DNA of 64,000 nt from Ornithinimicrobium pekingense DSM 21552 (GCF_000421185.1 NZ_ATWJ01000008.1:392230-456229); one strand, 5' to 3'; counted from the first letter of the stretch, positions 7,990 to 17,504 are shown. Numbers and translations are program-made. Notes: generated by a model not told the origin, from the sequence alone.

Positions 7990-9546
7990 TCAGCCGGTCC
8001 CGCGCAGGGCGTCGAGGGTGTCGGCCTCCTCGGGGCGCTTGTCGTCTCGGTAGCGCAGCACCCGGGCGAAGCGCAGCGCGATGCCGCCAGGGTAGCGCCG
8101 CGAGGTCTGCACGCCGTCGTAGGCGATCTCGACGACCTGCTCGGGGCGCACGTGCACGACGTGCTCCTCGCGGCCGGTCTCCAGCTCCAGGAAGCGCTCG
8201 GTCTGCCAGGTCAGGATCGCGTCGGTCATCCCCTTGAACGTCTTGCCGACCATGACCAGCTCGCCGGTCCGCGGGTCGCGGGCGCCGAGGTGGATGTTGG
8301 ACAGCCACCCCGAGCGCCGCCCGCTGCCCCACTCCACCGCGAGCACGACCAGGTCGGCGGTGCGGCGCGGCTTGACCTTGACCCACCCCGCCCCGCGGCG
8401 CCCCGCGGCGTAGGGGGCGGCCGGGTCCTTGACCACCACGCCCTCGTGGCCGCAGGCCAGCACGTCGGCGAAGAAGTCGCGGGCGACGGTGGGGTCGGCG
8501 GTCACCACCCGGTCCACCGCCAGGGCCGGCGCCAGGTCGGCGAGCGCCTGCCACCGCCGGGAGGCCGGCTCGTCGACGAGGTCGGTGCCGTCGAGGTGCA
8601 GCAGGTCGAAGAGGACGGTGGTCACCGGGGTCGTGCGCGCCATGGACTGCGGGTCGGCGCTGGAGGCCGTGCGGGCGCCGGTGACCTGGAAGGGCAGCGG
8701 CCGCCCCTCGCCGTCCAGGGCGATGACCTCGCCGTCGAGGACCGCGGTCGTCGCGGGCAGGGCGAGCAGGTCGGCGACCACCTCGGGGAGCCGGTCGGTG
8801 ATCTCCTCCAGGCTGCGGGTGAACAGCCGCACCTGGGGGTCGGCGGCACGGTCCACGTGCGCCTGCAGCCGGATGCCGTCGAGCTTGGCGTCGACGGCGA
8901 GCTCGCGGCTGCCGTCCACCGCCGCGTCGACGTCGGGCTCGGAGCCGGCGAGCATCGGGCGCAGCGGCCGGCCGACCTCGAGACGGACCGCCTCCAGGGC
9001 GGCGGGGCCCTCGAGCATCGCGGCGGCCGCGACGGGCCCGGGGAAGCCGGCGAGCATCACCGCCCTGCGCACCAGCGTCTCCGGCACGTCGGCGGCCTGC
9101 GCGATCGCGGGGAGCAGGACACCGTCCGAGGCGCCCTGGCGCAGCTCGCCGGTGATGAGGCCGACGAGCCAGCGCTGCTCGTCGGAGGTCGCGCGGGCGA
9201 AGAGGTCGCGCACCGCGGCGGCGCGGGTGGCCAGCGACCCCGCGCCGGTGAGGCCCCGCAGCCGGCTGAGCGCGTCGTCGACCTCGAGCACGCCGAGTCT
9301 GGGCAGGTCGGCGGCCGGGGGCAGGTCGCGCAGCCCCCGCCAGCTGACGCCGACGGTGCGCTGCGGCAGCGTCCCGGCCAGGTAGTCGGCGACGACGGCG
9401 ACCAGACGTGCCCGCCCGTCGGTCGACACCCCCTCGTCGGGCTGCGCCGCCTCGCGCAGGGTGCTCGCCAGCAGCGCGGTCTTGGCGTTCCTCGCCCGGG
9501 TCGCCGCGACCGCGGCGGAGGTCTCGATCACCCGGGTCAGCCGCAT
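7990..9546 (-). CDS. ATP-dependent DNA ligase
   Basis: A 518-aa ATP-dependent ligase. The N-terminal ~190 residues form the DNA-binding domain (LITGELRQGASDGVLLPAIA). The adenylation domain carries the nucleotidyl-transfer lysine in VDAKLDGIRLQAHV, with FTRSLEEITDRLPEV, LDGEVIAL and the lysine motif WVKVKPRR following. The C-terminal OB-fold is present. This matches the stand-alone LigB-type actinobacterial enzymes; no polymerase, nuclease or Ku gene of an end-joining system is nearby. The ATG at 9546 was chosen because MRLTRVIETSAAVAATRARN begins the conserved fold; the longer frame runs through a terminator hairpin. Confidence 0.92.
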   Translation of the reverse strand: MRLTRVIETSAAVAATRARNAKTALLASTLREAAQPDEGVSTDGRARLVAVVADYLAGTLPQRTVGVSWRGLRDLPPAADLPRLGVLEVDDALSRLRGLTGAGSLATRAAAVRDLFARATSDEQRWLVGLITGELRQGASDGVLLPAIAQAADVPETLVRRAVMLAGFPGPVAAAAMLEGPAALEAVRLEVGRPLRPMLAGSEPDVDAAVDGSRELAVDAKLDGIRLQAHVDRAADPQVRLFTRSLEEITDRLPEVVADLLALPATTAVLDGEVIALDGEGRPLPFQVTGARTASSADPQSMARTTPVTTVLFDLLHLDGTDLVDEPASRRWQALADLAPALAVDRVVTADPTVARDFFADVLACGHEGVVVKDPAAPYAAGRRGAGWVKVKPRRTADLVVLAVEWGSGRRSGWLSNIHLGARDPRTGELVMVGKTFKGMTDAILTWQTERFLELETGREEHVVHVRPEQVVEIAYDGVQTSRRYPGGIALRFARVLRYRDDKRPEEADTLDALRGTG

Positions 9547-9605
9547 GGCGCCCAGTCTGCCCCAGCGGTCGTCGTCGCGCCCCGGGGACAGACCCCGGAC
9601 GCGTT

Positions 9606-9644
9606 GAAGGGCGCGCCGGGCCCGTGACAGCCGGCGCGCCCTTC
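9606..9644. terminator. Bidirectional terminator hairpin
   Basis: Perfect 14-bp stem GAAGGGCGCGCCGG / CCGGCGCGCCCTTC around an 11-nt loop, flanked by A and T on the appropriate sides. It is positioned to end the minus-strand hydrolase transcript before the ligase gene. Confidence 0.75.
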
Positions 9645-9786
9645 GGCGCGATGCACGCCTTCCCCCCGAGTCATCAGCCGGGTGCAGGGGGGTCCGGCCG
9701 ACGGTGGCGACGTGCGCGCTGACCAACTTCTCGGGGGCCGGGTCCGCGGGCCAGGGGTAGGGGGCCTGCGGTCGGTGATCCCGTCG

Positions 9787-9807
9787 ACGTCGATCTGGGA
9801 TCGACGT
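9787..9807. promoter_or_regulatory. Operator-like inverted repeat
   Basis: ACGTCGATC TGG GATCGACGT: perfect 9-bp arms with a 3-bp spacer, between the hydrolase stop and the ligase start. It is too short-looped to be a good terminator and looks like a protein-binding site. The binding protein is unknown. Confidence 0.35.
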
Positions 9808-9887
9808 TATCGCCCGTCCGGTCAAGACGGGGTATGAGGTTGGTCAGGATTTGGTCAATTTTTCCGCTCTGCCCGACCGTCCCCGTC

Positions 9888-10709
9888 TCAGGTGGTCGCG
9901 ACGAGCGGCCGGTCCTTCTCCGCGGCGTGCTGGGCCTCGATGAACTCCTCGATGACCGTCGCCAGCCGGACCGGCGTCTCGAACATGGGGTAGTGCCCGG
10001 CGTTGCGCAGCACGATCACCTGCGAGCTGGGATGCAGGCTGCACCAGGTGCTGCGCACGACCTCCTCGGTGATGGCGGCGTCGTGCTCGCCGACGATCGC
10101 CAGCGCCGGGACTGTGTCGCCGGGCACCTCGCCGGCGTGGTCGGTGTCGCACCAGGCGGGCAGGTAGGCCGCGAACGCCTCCTGGTCCGAGCGCGCGCGG
10201 CTGTGGCGGACCATCTTGTCGATCCAGACGTAGGACAGCCGCTTGCCGGTGGTGATGTCGATGATCGCCTGACGGGCGGAGTCGTCGGAGGCCGCCGCCT
10301 CGAACAGCGCACGCCCCTCGGTGTCGAGGGGCGTGCCGGAGGCGGGGCAGGGCGCGATGCCCACGATCGACTCGACCCGCTCCGGCGCCAGGGCCAGCAC
10401 GCGCTGGATCGCCGTCCCTCCCATCGAGTGCCCCACGAGGGAGAAGGTCTGCACACCCAGGTCGTCCGCGAGCTCGAGGACGTCGGCGGCGATCTGGTCG
10501 ATCGTGTAGGGACCGCCGGAGCCGCGCCGCTCGCCGTAGCCGCGGTAGTCCATGAACTCGTAGCGGAGCCGCTCACGGTCGAGCGTGTCCACGAAACCCT
10601 GCCCCCAGCCGGTCGAGGACCCGAACCACCCGGGCAGGCAGATGACGGTCTTGGGTCCGTGACCGATCTCGGTGGCCGTGTCTACAGAGGTGTCATCGTT
10701 GACGATCAT
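9888..10709 (-). CDS. Alpha/beta hydrolase
   Basis: A 273-aa soluble alpha/beta-hydrolase. The oxyanion region VICLPGWFGSS is near residue 22. The nucleophile elbow GHSMGG is near residue 93, with the acid in VGEHDAAI and the catalytic histidine in NAGHYPMFETP. There is no signal peptide. The architecture matches esterases or haloperoxidase-like hydrolases; the substrate is unknown. It is divergent from the histidine-kinase operon, with a GTGACCCGGGTCAC palindrome between them. Confidence 0.88.
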   Translation of the reverse strand: MIVNDDTSVDTATEIGHGPKTVICLPGWFGSSTGWGQGFVDTLDRERLRYEFMDYRGYGERRGSGGPYTIDQIAADVLELADDLGVQTFSLVGHSMGGTAIQRVLALAPERVESIVGIAPCPASGTPLDTEGRALFEAAASDDSARQAIIDITTGKRLSYVWIDKMVRHSRARSDQEAFAAYLPAWCDTDHAGEVPGDTVPALAIVGEHDAAITEEVVRSTWCSLHPSSQVIVLRNAGHYPMFETPVRLATVIEEFIEAQHAAEKDRPLVATT

Positions 10710-10755
10710 GGCTCCGACGCTACGCCCGTTCCGGCGGAAGGCAAGGGGTGCCTGC

Positions 10756-10769
10756 GGTGACCCGGGTCA
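10756..10769. promoter_or_regulatory. Perfect 14-bp palindrome in divergent promoter region
   Basis: GTGACCCGGGTCAC lies between the divergent hydrolase (start 10709) and the sensor kinase (start 10845). A small hairpin (ACGGGGG TTGT CCCCCGT) follows directly. This is a candidate operator; a TACCGT -10-like box at 10832-10837 sits just before the kinase ATG. Confidence 0.35.
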
Positions 10770-10844
10770 CGGGGGTTGTCCCCCGTCGCACCTCGGAGGA
10801 CGACACCCTCGCCGCGGCCGGTGCCGCTCACTACCGTTGAGGAC

Positions 10845-12230
10845 ATGACGGCTCCCGCCCTGCCCTTCGAGGGCCCCTCCGACACCGGCCCCCCGCCGCT
10901 GCCCGGGCGGGCAGGGGACAGCGCCGCGACCGCCCCGACGCCACCGCCCCGGCGCAGCCTGGGCCGCAGGTGGGTCGAGGGCTGGTGGGCCGCCGTCGGG
11001 CTCGTGCTCAGCCTGGCCACCGCCGCGCTGGCGCTTGCCGTCGTCGGCCTGGCGGTCGCCGGGCTGTTCTCCACCCCGGCCATGGGCGCCGGTCTGGTGC
11101 TCCTGGCCCTGGGCCTGTGGGGGGCCTGGCTGCTGGGCCGGGTGCACCGCGGCGTCCTCGTCGTCTTCGCCGGCGTCGACGTCGGACCCCCGCCGGCCAG
11201 CCGCGCCCCGACCTGGCGCAGGGTGGCCGGCCTGGACGAGCCCCGACTGCGCGCGACGGGGTGGGCCGCCCTGCACGGGCTGTGGGGGCTGCTCGCCGGC
11301 TCCGTCGTCCTCGTGCTGCTCACGCAGGCCCTCGCGCTCGCCGCCCTGCCCCTGCTCTCCGCCGTCGCGCCCGACGACGGCGCCCGCGTCGGCTGGCTCT
11401 TCACCGTCTCCACCACCACCGGGTATGCCGTGGGCACGCTCGCCGGCGTGCTGGTGCTGCTGCTCGTGCCGTGGGTCGCCCGCGGCCTGACCAGCGTCGA
11501 CGTGGCGCTGGCCCGCTGGCTGCTCGGCGACGACCCGCAGCGTCAGCTGCGGGAGATGAGCCGCCGCGTGGAGACCCTGGCCACCTCCAGGTCCGAGACG
11601 GTCGACTCGGTGGAGGCCGAGCGCCGCCGGATCGAGCGCGACCTGCACGACGGCCCGCAGCAGCGGCTGGTCGCCATCGCGATGAACCTCGGCCTGGCGC
11701 GCTCCACCCTGGACAGCGACCCCGAGGGCGCCCGGGCGCTCATCGACGAGGCGCACGCGGCGTCCAAGGAGGCGATCGTGGAGATGCGGCAGGTCGCCCG
11801 CGGCATCGTGCCGCCGATCCTCGCCGACCGCGGGCTGGACGCCGCCGTGTCCGCCCTCGCCGCGCGCAGCCCCATACCCGTCTCGGTCTCCGTGCACCTG
11901 CCCGGCCCCTCGGCGCAGCGACCGGACCCCACCGTGGAGGCGATCGCCTACTTCTGCGTCTCCGAGGCCCTCACCAACGCCGCCAAGCACTCCGGCGCCG
12001 GCCACGTCAGCGTCGACCTGCGCGTCGTGCCCGGACCGGCGGGGGAGCAGCTGAGCGTCATCGTCACCGACGACGGCCGGGGCGGAGCGGTCGTCGGGCA
12101 CGGCACCGGGCTGACCGGCCTGCGGCAGCGGGTGACCTCCGTCGACGGCGACCTGCAGGTCTCCTCACCTCCCGGCCACGGCACGACCCTGGCGATCACC
12201 CTGCCCATGCGACCCGGAAGGACGCGATGA
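10845..12230 (+). CDS. Sensor histidine kinase (NarL/DesK-type, HisKA_3)
   Basis: A 461-aa membrane kinase. After a proline-rich N terminus, hydrophobic segments at residues ~45-105 and ~145-215 form the sensor membrane domain. The dimerisation/phosphoacceptor helix has ERRRIERDLHDGPQQRL with the phosphorylated histidine at about residue 268. The ATPase domain follows with the N-box SEALTNAAKHS and G-box DDGRGG. The TGA overlaps the ATG of the response regulator by 4 nt (12227-12230), so the pair is translationally coupled. The signal is unknown; the downstream cell-envelope protein suggests envelope stress. Confidence 0.92.
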   Translation: MTAPALPFEGPSDTGPPPLPGRAGDSAATAPTPPPRRSLGRRWVEGWWAAVGLVLSLATAALALAVVGLAVAGLFSTPAMGAGLVLLALGLWGAWLLGRVHRGVLVVFAGVDVGPPPASRAPTWRRVAGLDEPRLRATGWAALHGLWGLLAGSVVLVLLTQALALAALPLLSAVAPDDGARVGWLFTVSTTTGYAVGTLAGVLVLLLVPWVARGLTSVDVALARWLLGDDPQRQLREMSRRVETLATSRSETVDSVEAERRRIERDLHDGPQQRLVAIAMNLGLARSTLDSDPEGARALIDEAHAASKEAIVEMRQVARGIVPPILADRGLDAAVSALAARSPIPVSVSVHLPGPSAQRPDPTVEAIAYFCVSEALTNAAKHSGAGHVSVDLRVVPGPAGEQLSVIVTDDGRGGAVVGHGTGLTGLRQRVTSVDGDLQVSSPPGHGTTLAITLPMRPGRTR

Positions 12231-12922
12231 CCACCTCACCCCCCGACCAGCACCGGCCCGACCAGCTGCGGGTGATCCTCGCCGAGGACTCCGTGCTGCT
12301 GCGCGACGGCCTCGTGCGGCTGCTCCAGGCCGCGGGGCTGGAGGTCGTCGACGCCTGCCCGGACGCCGAGACCTTCCTGGCGTCGGTCCGCGAGCACCGC
12401 CCCGACATCGTGGTCGTGGACGTGCGGATGCCCCCCACCTTCACCGCCGAGGGGCTCCAGGCGGCGCTGGTCGTGCGCTCCGAGCTGCCGGACACCTCCG
12501 TCGTGGTGCTGAGCCAGTACGTGGAGGAGACCTACGCCACCGAGCTGCTGGCCGGCCGGCCGCGGGGCGTGGGCTACCTGCTCAAGGACCGGGTGGCCGA
12601 CACCGGCGAGTTCATCGAGGCCATCCGCACGGTCGCCGCCGGGGGCACGGCGCTGGACCCCGAGGTCGTCTCGCAGCTGATGTCGCGCGCCCGCCACACC
12701 GACCCCCTGTCCCGGCTGACCCCGCGCGAGCAGGACGTCATGCGGCTGATGGCGCAGGGCCGCAGCAACAGCGCGATCTCCCGCGAGCTCTACATCGGGG
12801 AGGGCGCGGTGGAGAAGAACGTCTCCTCGATCTTCGGCAAGCTCGACCTGGCCCCCACCGGTGACGACCACCGTCGGGTGCTCGCGGTCCTGCAGTGGCT
12901 CGAGCACGGCAGCGACGCATGA
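12227..12922 (+). CDS. Response regulator with LuxR-type DNA-binding domain
   Basis: A 231-aa NarL/LiaR-type regulator. In the receiver domain the acidic pocket is in ILAEDSVLLRDG and the phospho-acceptor Asp65 is in VVVDVRMPP; the conserved lysine is in YLLKDRVAD. The C-terminal HTH reads LTPREQDVMRLMAQGRSNSA followed by a second helix (GEGAVEKNVSSIFGKL). It starts inside the kinase stop and its own TGA overlaps the next ATG (12919-12922). One mRNA with coupled translation is therefore expected. Confidence 0.93.
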   Translation: MTTSPPDQHRPDQLRVILAEDSVLLRDGLVRLLQAAGLEVVDACPDAETFLASVREHRPDIVVVDVRMPPTFTAEGLQAALVVRSELPDTSVVVLSQYVEETYATELLAGRPRGVGYLLKDRVADTGEFIEAIRTVAAGGTALDPEVVSQLMSRARHTDPLSRLTPREQDVMRLMAQGRSNSAISRELYIGEGAVEKNVSSIFGKLDLAPTGDDHRRVLAVLQWLEHGSDA

Positions 12923-13746
12923 TGACCGCCCCGCCGCAGGACTCACCCGTCCCGGGCGCGACGGCATACCGGCACGCGCCCCCGCCCCAGGACCTGACGC
13001 GGCCCGGCGCCCCGCCCCCGCTGCCGGCGCCCACCTACCACCGGCGTCACCGCGGCCTGCGGATCGCCGGACTGGGCGTCGTCGGGCTGCTGGTCCTGGC
13101 CGGCGCCGCCTCGACGGTGCCCGAGATGGTCCGGGACGCCGAGGAGGAGGTCCACGCGCTGCCCGGGGGGACGGTCGAGCTCGACCTGAGCGGCGACGTC
13201 GGCGACGTCTCCGTGCGTGAGGTCGCCGCCGGCCAGGAGCCGTCGGTCACCGCGAGCAAGCACTGGTCCTTCCGGGAGCCGACCGTGGAGGTCTCCACCA
13301 CCGACGCCGTCACCTCGGTCTCGCTGGACTGCCCCCGCCTGGCGCGCTTCGGCCAGTGCTACGCCGACTGGGACGTCCTGGTGCCCGAGGGGATGGCGGT
13401 CGTGATGCGTGCCAGCGTCGGCGACGTCGACATCGCCGACGTCACCGGTGCGGTGACGGTGCGCGGCTCGGTCGGTGACGTCAGCGTGAGCGGGACCCCC
13501 GCACGCCTCGACGCCAGCACCTCGGTCGGTCAGATCGACGTCACCCTCGACGAGCCCGTCGGGACGGTCCGCCTGCGCTCGAGCGTGGGGGACGTGACCC
13601 TGCGGCTGCCCGCAGGTGTCACCTACGACGTGGACGCGGTGTCCGCCGTGGACGAGCCGGTCGTGCAGGTCCAGACCTCGACCACGTCGCCGTATGCGGT
13701 GGACGTCAGCTCCAGCGTCGGGTCGGTGCTGGTCACCGACGGCTGA
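12919..13746 (+). CDS. Membrane-anchored DUF4097-like beta-repeat protein
   Basis: A 275-aa protein. A proline-rich cytoplasmic head (to ~residue 42) precedes one transmembrane helix (LRIAGLGVVGLLVLAGAAST). The outside domain is built of repeated short strands with the motif (A/S)SVGDV (DLSGDVGDVSV, RASVGDVDIADV, GSVGDVSVSG, SSVGDVTLRL). This is the pattern of the DUF4097 beta-solenoid family, often encoded beside LiaRS-like systems. Coupling by ATGA to the response regulator suggests it modulates or reports on that pathway (inference). The function is not established. Confidence 0.8.
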   Translation: MMTAPPQDSPVPGATAYRHAPPPQDLTRPGAPPPLPAPTYHRRHRGLRIAGLGVVGLLVLAGAASTVPEMVRDAEEEVHALPGGTVELDLSGDVGDVSVREVAAGQEPSVTASKHWSFREPTVEVSTTDAVTSVSLDCPRLARFGQCYADWDVLVPEGMAVVMRASVGDVDIADVTGAVTVRGSVGDVSVSGTPARLDASTSVGQIDVTLDEPVGTVRLRSSVGDVTLRLPAGVTYDVDAVSAVDEPVVQVQTSTTSPYAVDVSSSVGSVLVTDG

Positions 13747-13781
13747 CGGACCCGGCGGCTGACGGGCAGGACGCTGCACGC

Positions 13782-13817
13782 GGAGGGCCCCCGCACCGGC
13801 TGGTGCGGGGGCCCTCC
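13782..13817. terminator. Strong bidirectional terminator
   Basis: Perfect 16-bp stem GGAGGGCCCCCGCACC / GGTGCGGGGGCCCTCC with a GGCT tetraloop, between the convergent DUF4097-like and S8 protease genes. Confidence 0.9.
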
Positions 13818-13853
13818 TCGTGCGTCTCGCTTCTCACGAGGTCATCGAGGACC

Positions 13854-16800
13854 TCACGGGTAGACGAGAGCCTCCAGCTGCTCCTGGACGGCCAGGGTCA
13901 CGGAGTTGTAGCCACCGGCGATCGTGATCTCCTGCACGCGCAGGTCCATGATCTGCTCGAGGACCGCCGCCGGGAGGGCGTCGGACTTCGTCAGCAGGAC
14001 GGGGCTGTTGTGCAGCGCCGCCACCGGGCCGGCCGCGAGCGCGTCAGCGTAGTTCTGACCCGTCGCGAGCATGGCGTGGTCGGCCGGGCTCGCGAAGAAC
14101 TCCGCGGCCACGGCCGCCGAGGTCTCGTAGCGGTTGGTGCCCGCGATCCGGACGACGTCACCGTAGGCGGCAGCCGCGTCCGCGACGTCCGAGGAGACGG
14201 CGCCGTCGCCACCCACGACCACGATGTGGGCGGGGTTGAGGCGGTCGAGCTCGGCCGCCACCGCGTTGGGCACGCTGTCCGGCTTGGTCAGCAGGACGGG
14301 GGCGCCCTCCATCCCGGCCGGGGCCGCTGCCGACATGGCGTCGGCGTACTGCTGGCCGCTGACGAGGAAGACCACGTCGGCGGAGCCGTACTCCTGGGCC
14401 ACCGCTGCGGAGGTGCCGTAGCGGTTCGTGCCGGCCAGGCGCTCGACGACGGGCGAGTAGTCGCCCAGCCGCTGCTCCACCGTGGTCCCGATGGCACCGG
14501 GGCCACCCAGGATCACGATCCGCTCCGGGGCCAGCGTCTGCAGGGCCATCCGGGTCGGGGCGGGAAGGCTGCCGTCCTTGGCGAGCAGGACGGGTGCGTC
14601 CTGCACACCGGCCAGCGCCGAGCCGGAGAGCGCGTCGGGGAAGTCCACACCGCTGGCGATGTAGACCGTCTCGACACCCGTCTCGTAGTTCTCGACGGCG
14701 AGCTCGGCGGCGGTGGAGTACCGGTTCGGGCCCTGGGCGCGGCTGACCGCCGGGGTGTCGACGAGGCCGGTGCCGGCCCACTCGACGCCGAAGGCGGGGC
14801 TGGTCCAGGTCTCGACACCCGGCTCGCGGTCGTCGTTCCAGGCGCTGGCCTTGGTCACGTCGATCTCGATGATGTAGTCACCGGAGGCGACGCGCTCGCG
14901 GGCGCCCGTCTCGTTGACGTACATCCCGTCCCAGGTGTAGGCGGAGATGCCGTTGCGGCTCGCGCTGCGGGCCAGGTAGTCGTACTCCAGGACGGTGCCC
15001 AGGGACTCACCCTTGGTGCCGTCGGGGTTGGCGGAGAAGACCTCCCAGTCCATCGCGCGCGCCTGGTGCTCGAAGTGCACCAGGACCGTCGGGACGTCGC
15101 CCTGGTCCATCGTGTAGGTGGTGTCCTCACCGGCGATGTTCCAGGTGCCCTCCGGGTCGACGCACTCGTGGCCGAGGAAGCGGCCGCACTCGGCGAGCTT
15201 GCCCAGGACGGGCAGCTCGAGGGCGGTGGTGCCGTCGGCGTTGATCATGTCGGCGAGGACCTCGACGTCCTGCAGGTCGAAGGACGCGCCGCCGACCGGC
15301 ACGGAGTAGACGCTCGCGTCGCTGCCGGTGGCGTAGACGTAGCCGCCGAACAGGTAGTCGAACTCCGGGGAGGCGATCGTCACGTCGACGGTGGCGTGGC
15401 CGCCCGCCGGCACGGTGACGGTCGGGGCCGAGAAGGTGGCCGTCGCACCGTCGAGGTAGTAGCCCCAGTCGTTGGCGGTGCCGGAGGTGGCCACCGCGGA
15501 CTCGTAGGACATCGTGTAGACCTCGGTCGCACCCGTGGTGTTGTGCAGGGTCAGGGTGTGCGTGCTGGACTCACCGGGCAGCTGCTGCCCGAGGTCGAGC
15601 ATCGACGGCTCGATCACGACGTCGGTCAGGATCGTCTTGTCGACCTGGATCATGCCGGCGCCCTGACGGTGCACGACCTCCATACCGGCCGCCGGGGCGA
15701 TGCTCAGCGGCACCTGCTCGGCGGAGTTCTGCAGCCGGGTCTTGACGTCGGAGACCGACAGGCTCGGGTCGGCCTCCAGCATCAGGGCCACCGCGCCCGC
15801 GACGTGCGGGGAGGCCATCGAGGTGCCGGAGAGGGTGGCGTGCGGCTGGATCTCCAGCGGGTAGGTCGAGTAGATCTGACCACCCGGGGCGGAGACGTCC
15901 GGCTTGTAGCGCAGGTCGGCGGTGGTGCCGAAGGAGCTGAAGGAGCTCATCAGGCCACCGGTCGGGCTGGCGATCGCCTCGGTGCCCTCGACCCAGGTGA
16001 TGTCGGTGCTGCCGTTGGCCAGGGCCGCCTCGGCAAGCCTGGTGCCGTCGGCCTGGGAGACGGCCACCACCGGGACGGTGATCGCCGGGTCGCCCGCGAC
16101 GCTGGGGTTGATCATCCCGGCGACGTTGTTGTAGATGATGACGCCGGTGGCACCTGCGGCCTGGCCGTTGCGGGCCTTCTCGTGGAAGGTGCACACGCCG
16201 CGCTGGATCAGGACCCAGTTGCCGGCGATGATCTCCTTCTGCTCGGCCGTGAACGGGTCGGCGCCGCAGGCCTGGGCCTCGACCGTCCCGGGGGTGGCCA
16301 CCGCGACGGCCGGCGTGGTGCCCGACGTGGGCGGCTCCGGGGCGGGGGTGCCGACGGTGTAGGGCACGTTGTTCTCGAACTCGTCGACGAACACGTTGGC
16401 CATGTACTCGACGTTGTCGACCGAGCCGACACCGATGGTGTCGACGCCGACGCCGGGGGCGCCGGCCGAGTGCAGGCCGTCCGCGCCGCTGTTGCCGATC
16501 GAGGCGACGACGACGACGCCTTCGCGGGCCAGCGCGTCGGAGGCCTGCGCGGTCGGGTACTCGGCCCAGGCGGAGAACGCCGAGCCGATGGACATGTTGA
16601 CCACGTCCATGCTGTCGGACAGCGACTGCTCCATCGCGCGGAGCATGATGTCGCCCTCGGTCGAGCCGTCGCAGCCGAAGACGCGGTAGGCGCCGAAGGT
16701 GACGCCCGGGGCCACACCGGTGACCTCGCCGTCCGCACCGACGATGCCGGCCACGTGCGTGCCGTGGCCGCCGCAGTCGTCGGGGTTGCGGTCGGGCATG

Positions 16801-17504
16801 GGCTTGGGCTGGTAGGCGTCGGTGCTCGGGTCGGCGTTGTAGTCGTCGCCGACGAAGTCGTAGCCGAACGCGATGCGCTCCGTCGGGAACGCGGTGCTGC
16901 CCGGGGTGCCGTTGCCGCCCAGGTCGGGGTGGTCGATGTCGACACCGCTGTCGATGATGCCCACGCGCACGCCGGTGCCGTCGTAGCCCAGCTCGCTCTG
17001 GACCACGTCCGCGCCGGTCATCGTGATGGCGCTGAACAGCTCGGGGTCGAGGGTGGTCGACTCGGGCCGCTCCGGTGCGTCGATGATGCCGATCGGGAAG
17101 ATCGCCTCGACGACCCCCGAGCCCGCGACGTCGAGCAGGTCGGCCTCGGCCACGTTGACGGACACGCCGTTCCACAGCGACCCGAACTCCTGACGGACCT
17201 CGACCTCGACGCCCGCATCCTCGACGTCCGCCAGGAACTGCTGGCGCTCGGCCTGGATCGTCGCCATGGACCCGCCCAGGGTGGTGGGCTCGCTGGCGAA
17301 CTGGACGAAGAAGGCGTTGGGTGCCATCTCCGCCCCGGTGATCTGGTTGCCCTGGATCTTGCTCTCCGGCGCCGGCGATCCCGGCGCGATCTGCTTGTCG
17401 TCGGCACTGGCGGACAGGGGCGCGAGGAACGCACCCGTCATGGCCAGCGCGGCGACACCGGCAAGAGCACGGCGTGGGGGTAGTCCCCGGTGTGCTGATG
17501 TCAC
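13854..17504 (-). CDS. Secreted subtilisin-like serine protease (S8) with PA insert and three CWB2 repeats
   Basis: A 1216-aa exported protease. A signal peptide (to ~residue 34, LSASA|DD) is followed by an I9-like prodomain. The catalytic domain has Asp185 (VGIIDSGVDI), His247 (CGGHGTHVAG) and the serine in GTSMASPHVAG (~residue 590). A protease-associated domain is inserted between His and Ser (VLIQRGVCTFHEKARNGQAA). A fibronectin-like region follows, then three CWB2 units (SGVDFPDALSGS, SGQQYADAMS, TGQNYADALAAG) that probably hold it in the wall. The GTG at 17504 follows AAGGGAGA. A GTTAC-N6-GTAAC site lies ~90 bp upstream. Likely a surface protease for protein turnover or processing; its substrate is unknown. 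Confidence 0.93.
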   Translation of the reverse strand: MTSAHRGLPPRRALAGVAALAMTGAFLAPLSASADDKQIAPGSPAPESKIQGNQITGAEMAPNAFFVQFASEPTTLGGSMATIQAERQQFLADVEDAGVEVEVRQEFGSLWNGVSVNVAEADLLDVAGSGVVEAIFPIGIIDAPERPESTTLDPELFSAITMTGADVVQSELGYDGTGVRVGIIDSGVDIDHPDLGGNGTPGSTAFPTERIAFGYDFVGDDYNADPSTDAYQPKPMPDRNPDDCGGHGTHVAGIVGADGEVTGVAPGVTFGAYRVFGCDGSTEGDIMLRAMEQSLSDSMDVVNMSIGSAFSAWAEYPTAQASDALAREGVVVVASIGNSGADGLHSAGAPGVGVDTIGVGSVDNVEYMANVFVDEFENNVPYTVGTPAPEPPTSGTTPAVAVATPGTVEAQACGADPFTAEQKEIIAGNWVLIQRGVCTFHEKARNGQAAGATGVIIYNNVAGMINPSVAGDPAITVPVVAVSQADGTRLAEAALANGSTDITWVEGTEAIASPTGGLMSSFSSFGTTADLRYKPDVSAPGGQIYSTYPLEIQPHATLSGTSMASPHVAGAVALMLEADPSLSVSDVKTRLQNSAEQVPLSIAPAAGMEVVHRQGAGMIQVDKTILTDVVIEPSMLDLGQQLPGESSTHTLTLHNTTGATEVYTMSYESAVATSGTANDWGYYLDGATATFSAPTVTVPAGGHATVDVTIASPEFDYLFGGYVYATGSDASVYSVPVGGASFDLQDVEVLADMINADGTTALELPVLGKLAECGRFLGHECVDPEGTWNIAGEDTTYTMDQGDVPTVLVHFEHQARAMDWEVFSANPDGTKGESLGTVLEYDYLARSASRNGISAYTWDGMYVNETGARERVASGDYIIEIDVTKASAWNDDREPGVETWTSPAFGVEWAGTGLVDTPAVSRAQGPNRYSTAAELAVENYETGVETVYIASGVDFPDALSGSALAGVQDAPVLLAKDGSLPAPTRMALQTLAPERIVILGGPGAIGTTVEQRLGDYSPVVERLAGTNRYGTSAAVAQEYGSADVVFLVSGQQYADAMSAAAPAGMEGAPVLLTKPDSVPNAVAAELDRLNPAHIVVVGGDGAVSSDVADAAAAYGDVVRIAGTNRYETSAAVAAEFFASPADHAMLATGQNYADALAAGPVAALHNSPVLLTKSDALPAAVLEQIMDLRVQEITIAGGYNSVTLAVQEQLEALVYP

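Larger units (their letters stand above)
9547..9887. other. Non-coding interval with two palindromes
   Basis: About 340 nt without a supported gene between the ligase start and the hydrolase stop. It contains a strong 14-bp hairpin (9606-9644) and an operator-like inverted repeat (9787-9807). Nothing else is recognisable. Confidence 0.6.

Noticed and set aside
7990..9546. Bacterial end-joining (Ku/LigD) locus
   Set aside because: The ligase has no polymerase or phosphoesterase domain and no Ku gene is next to it.
13803..17483. 1226-codon open frame on the + strand opposite the S8 protease
   Set aside because: Shadow of the real protease gene, whose signal peptide, catalytic triad and CWB2 units lie on the minus strand.
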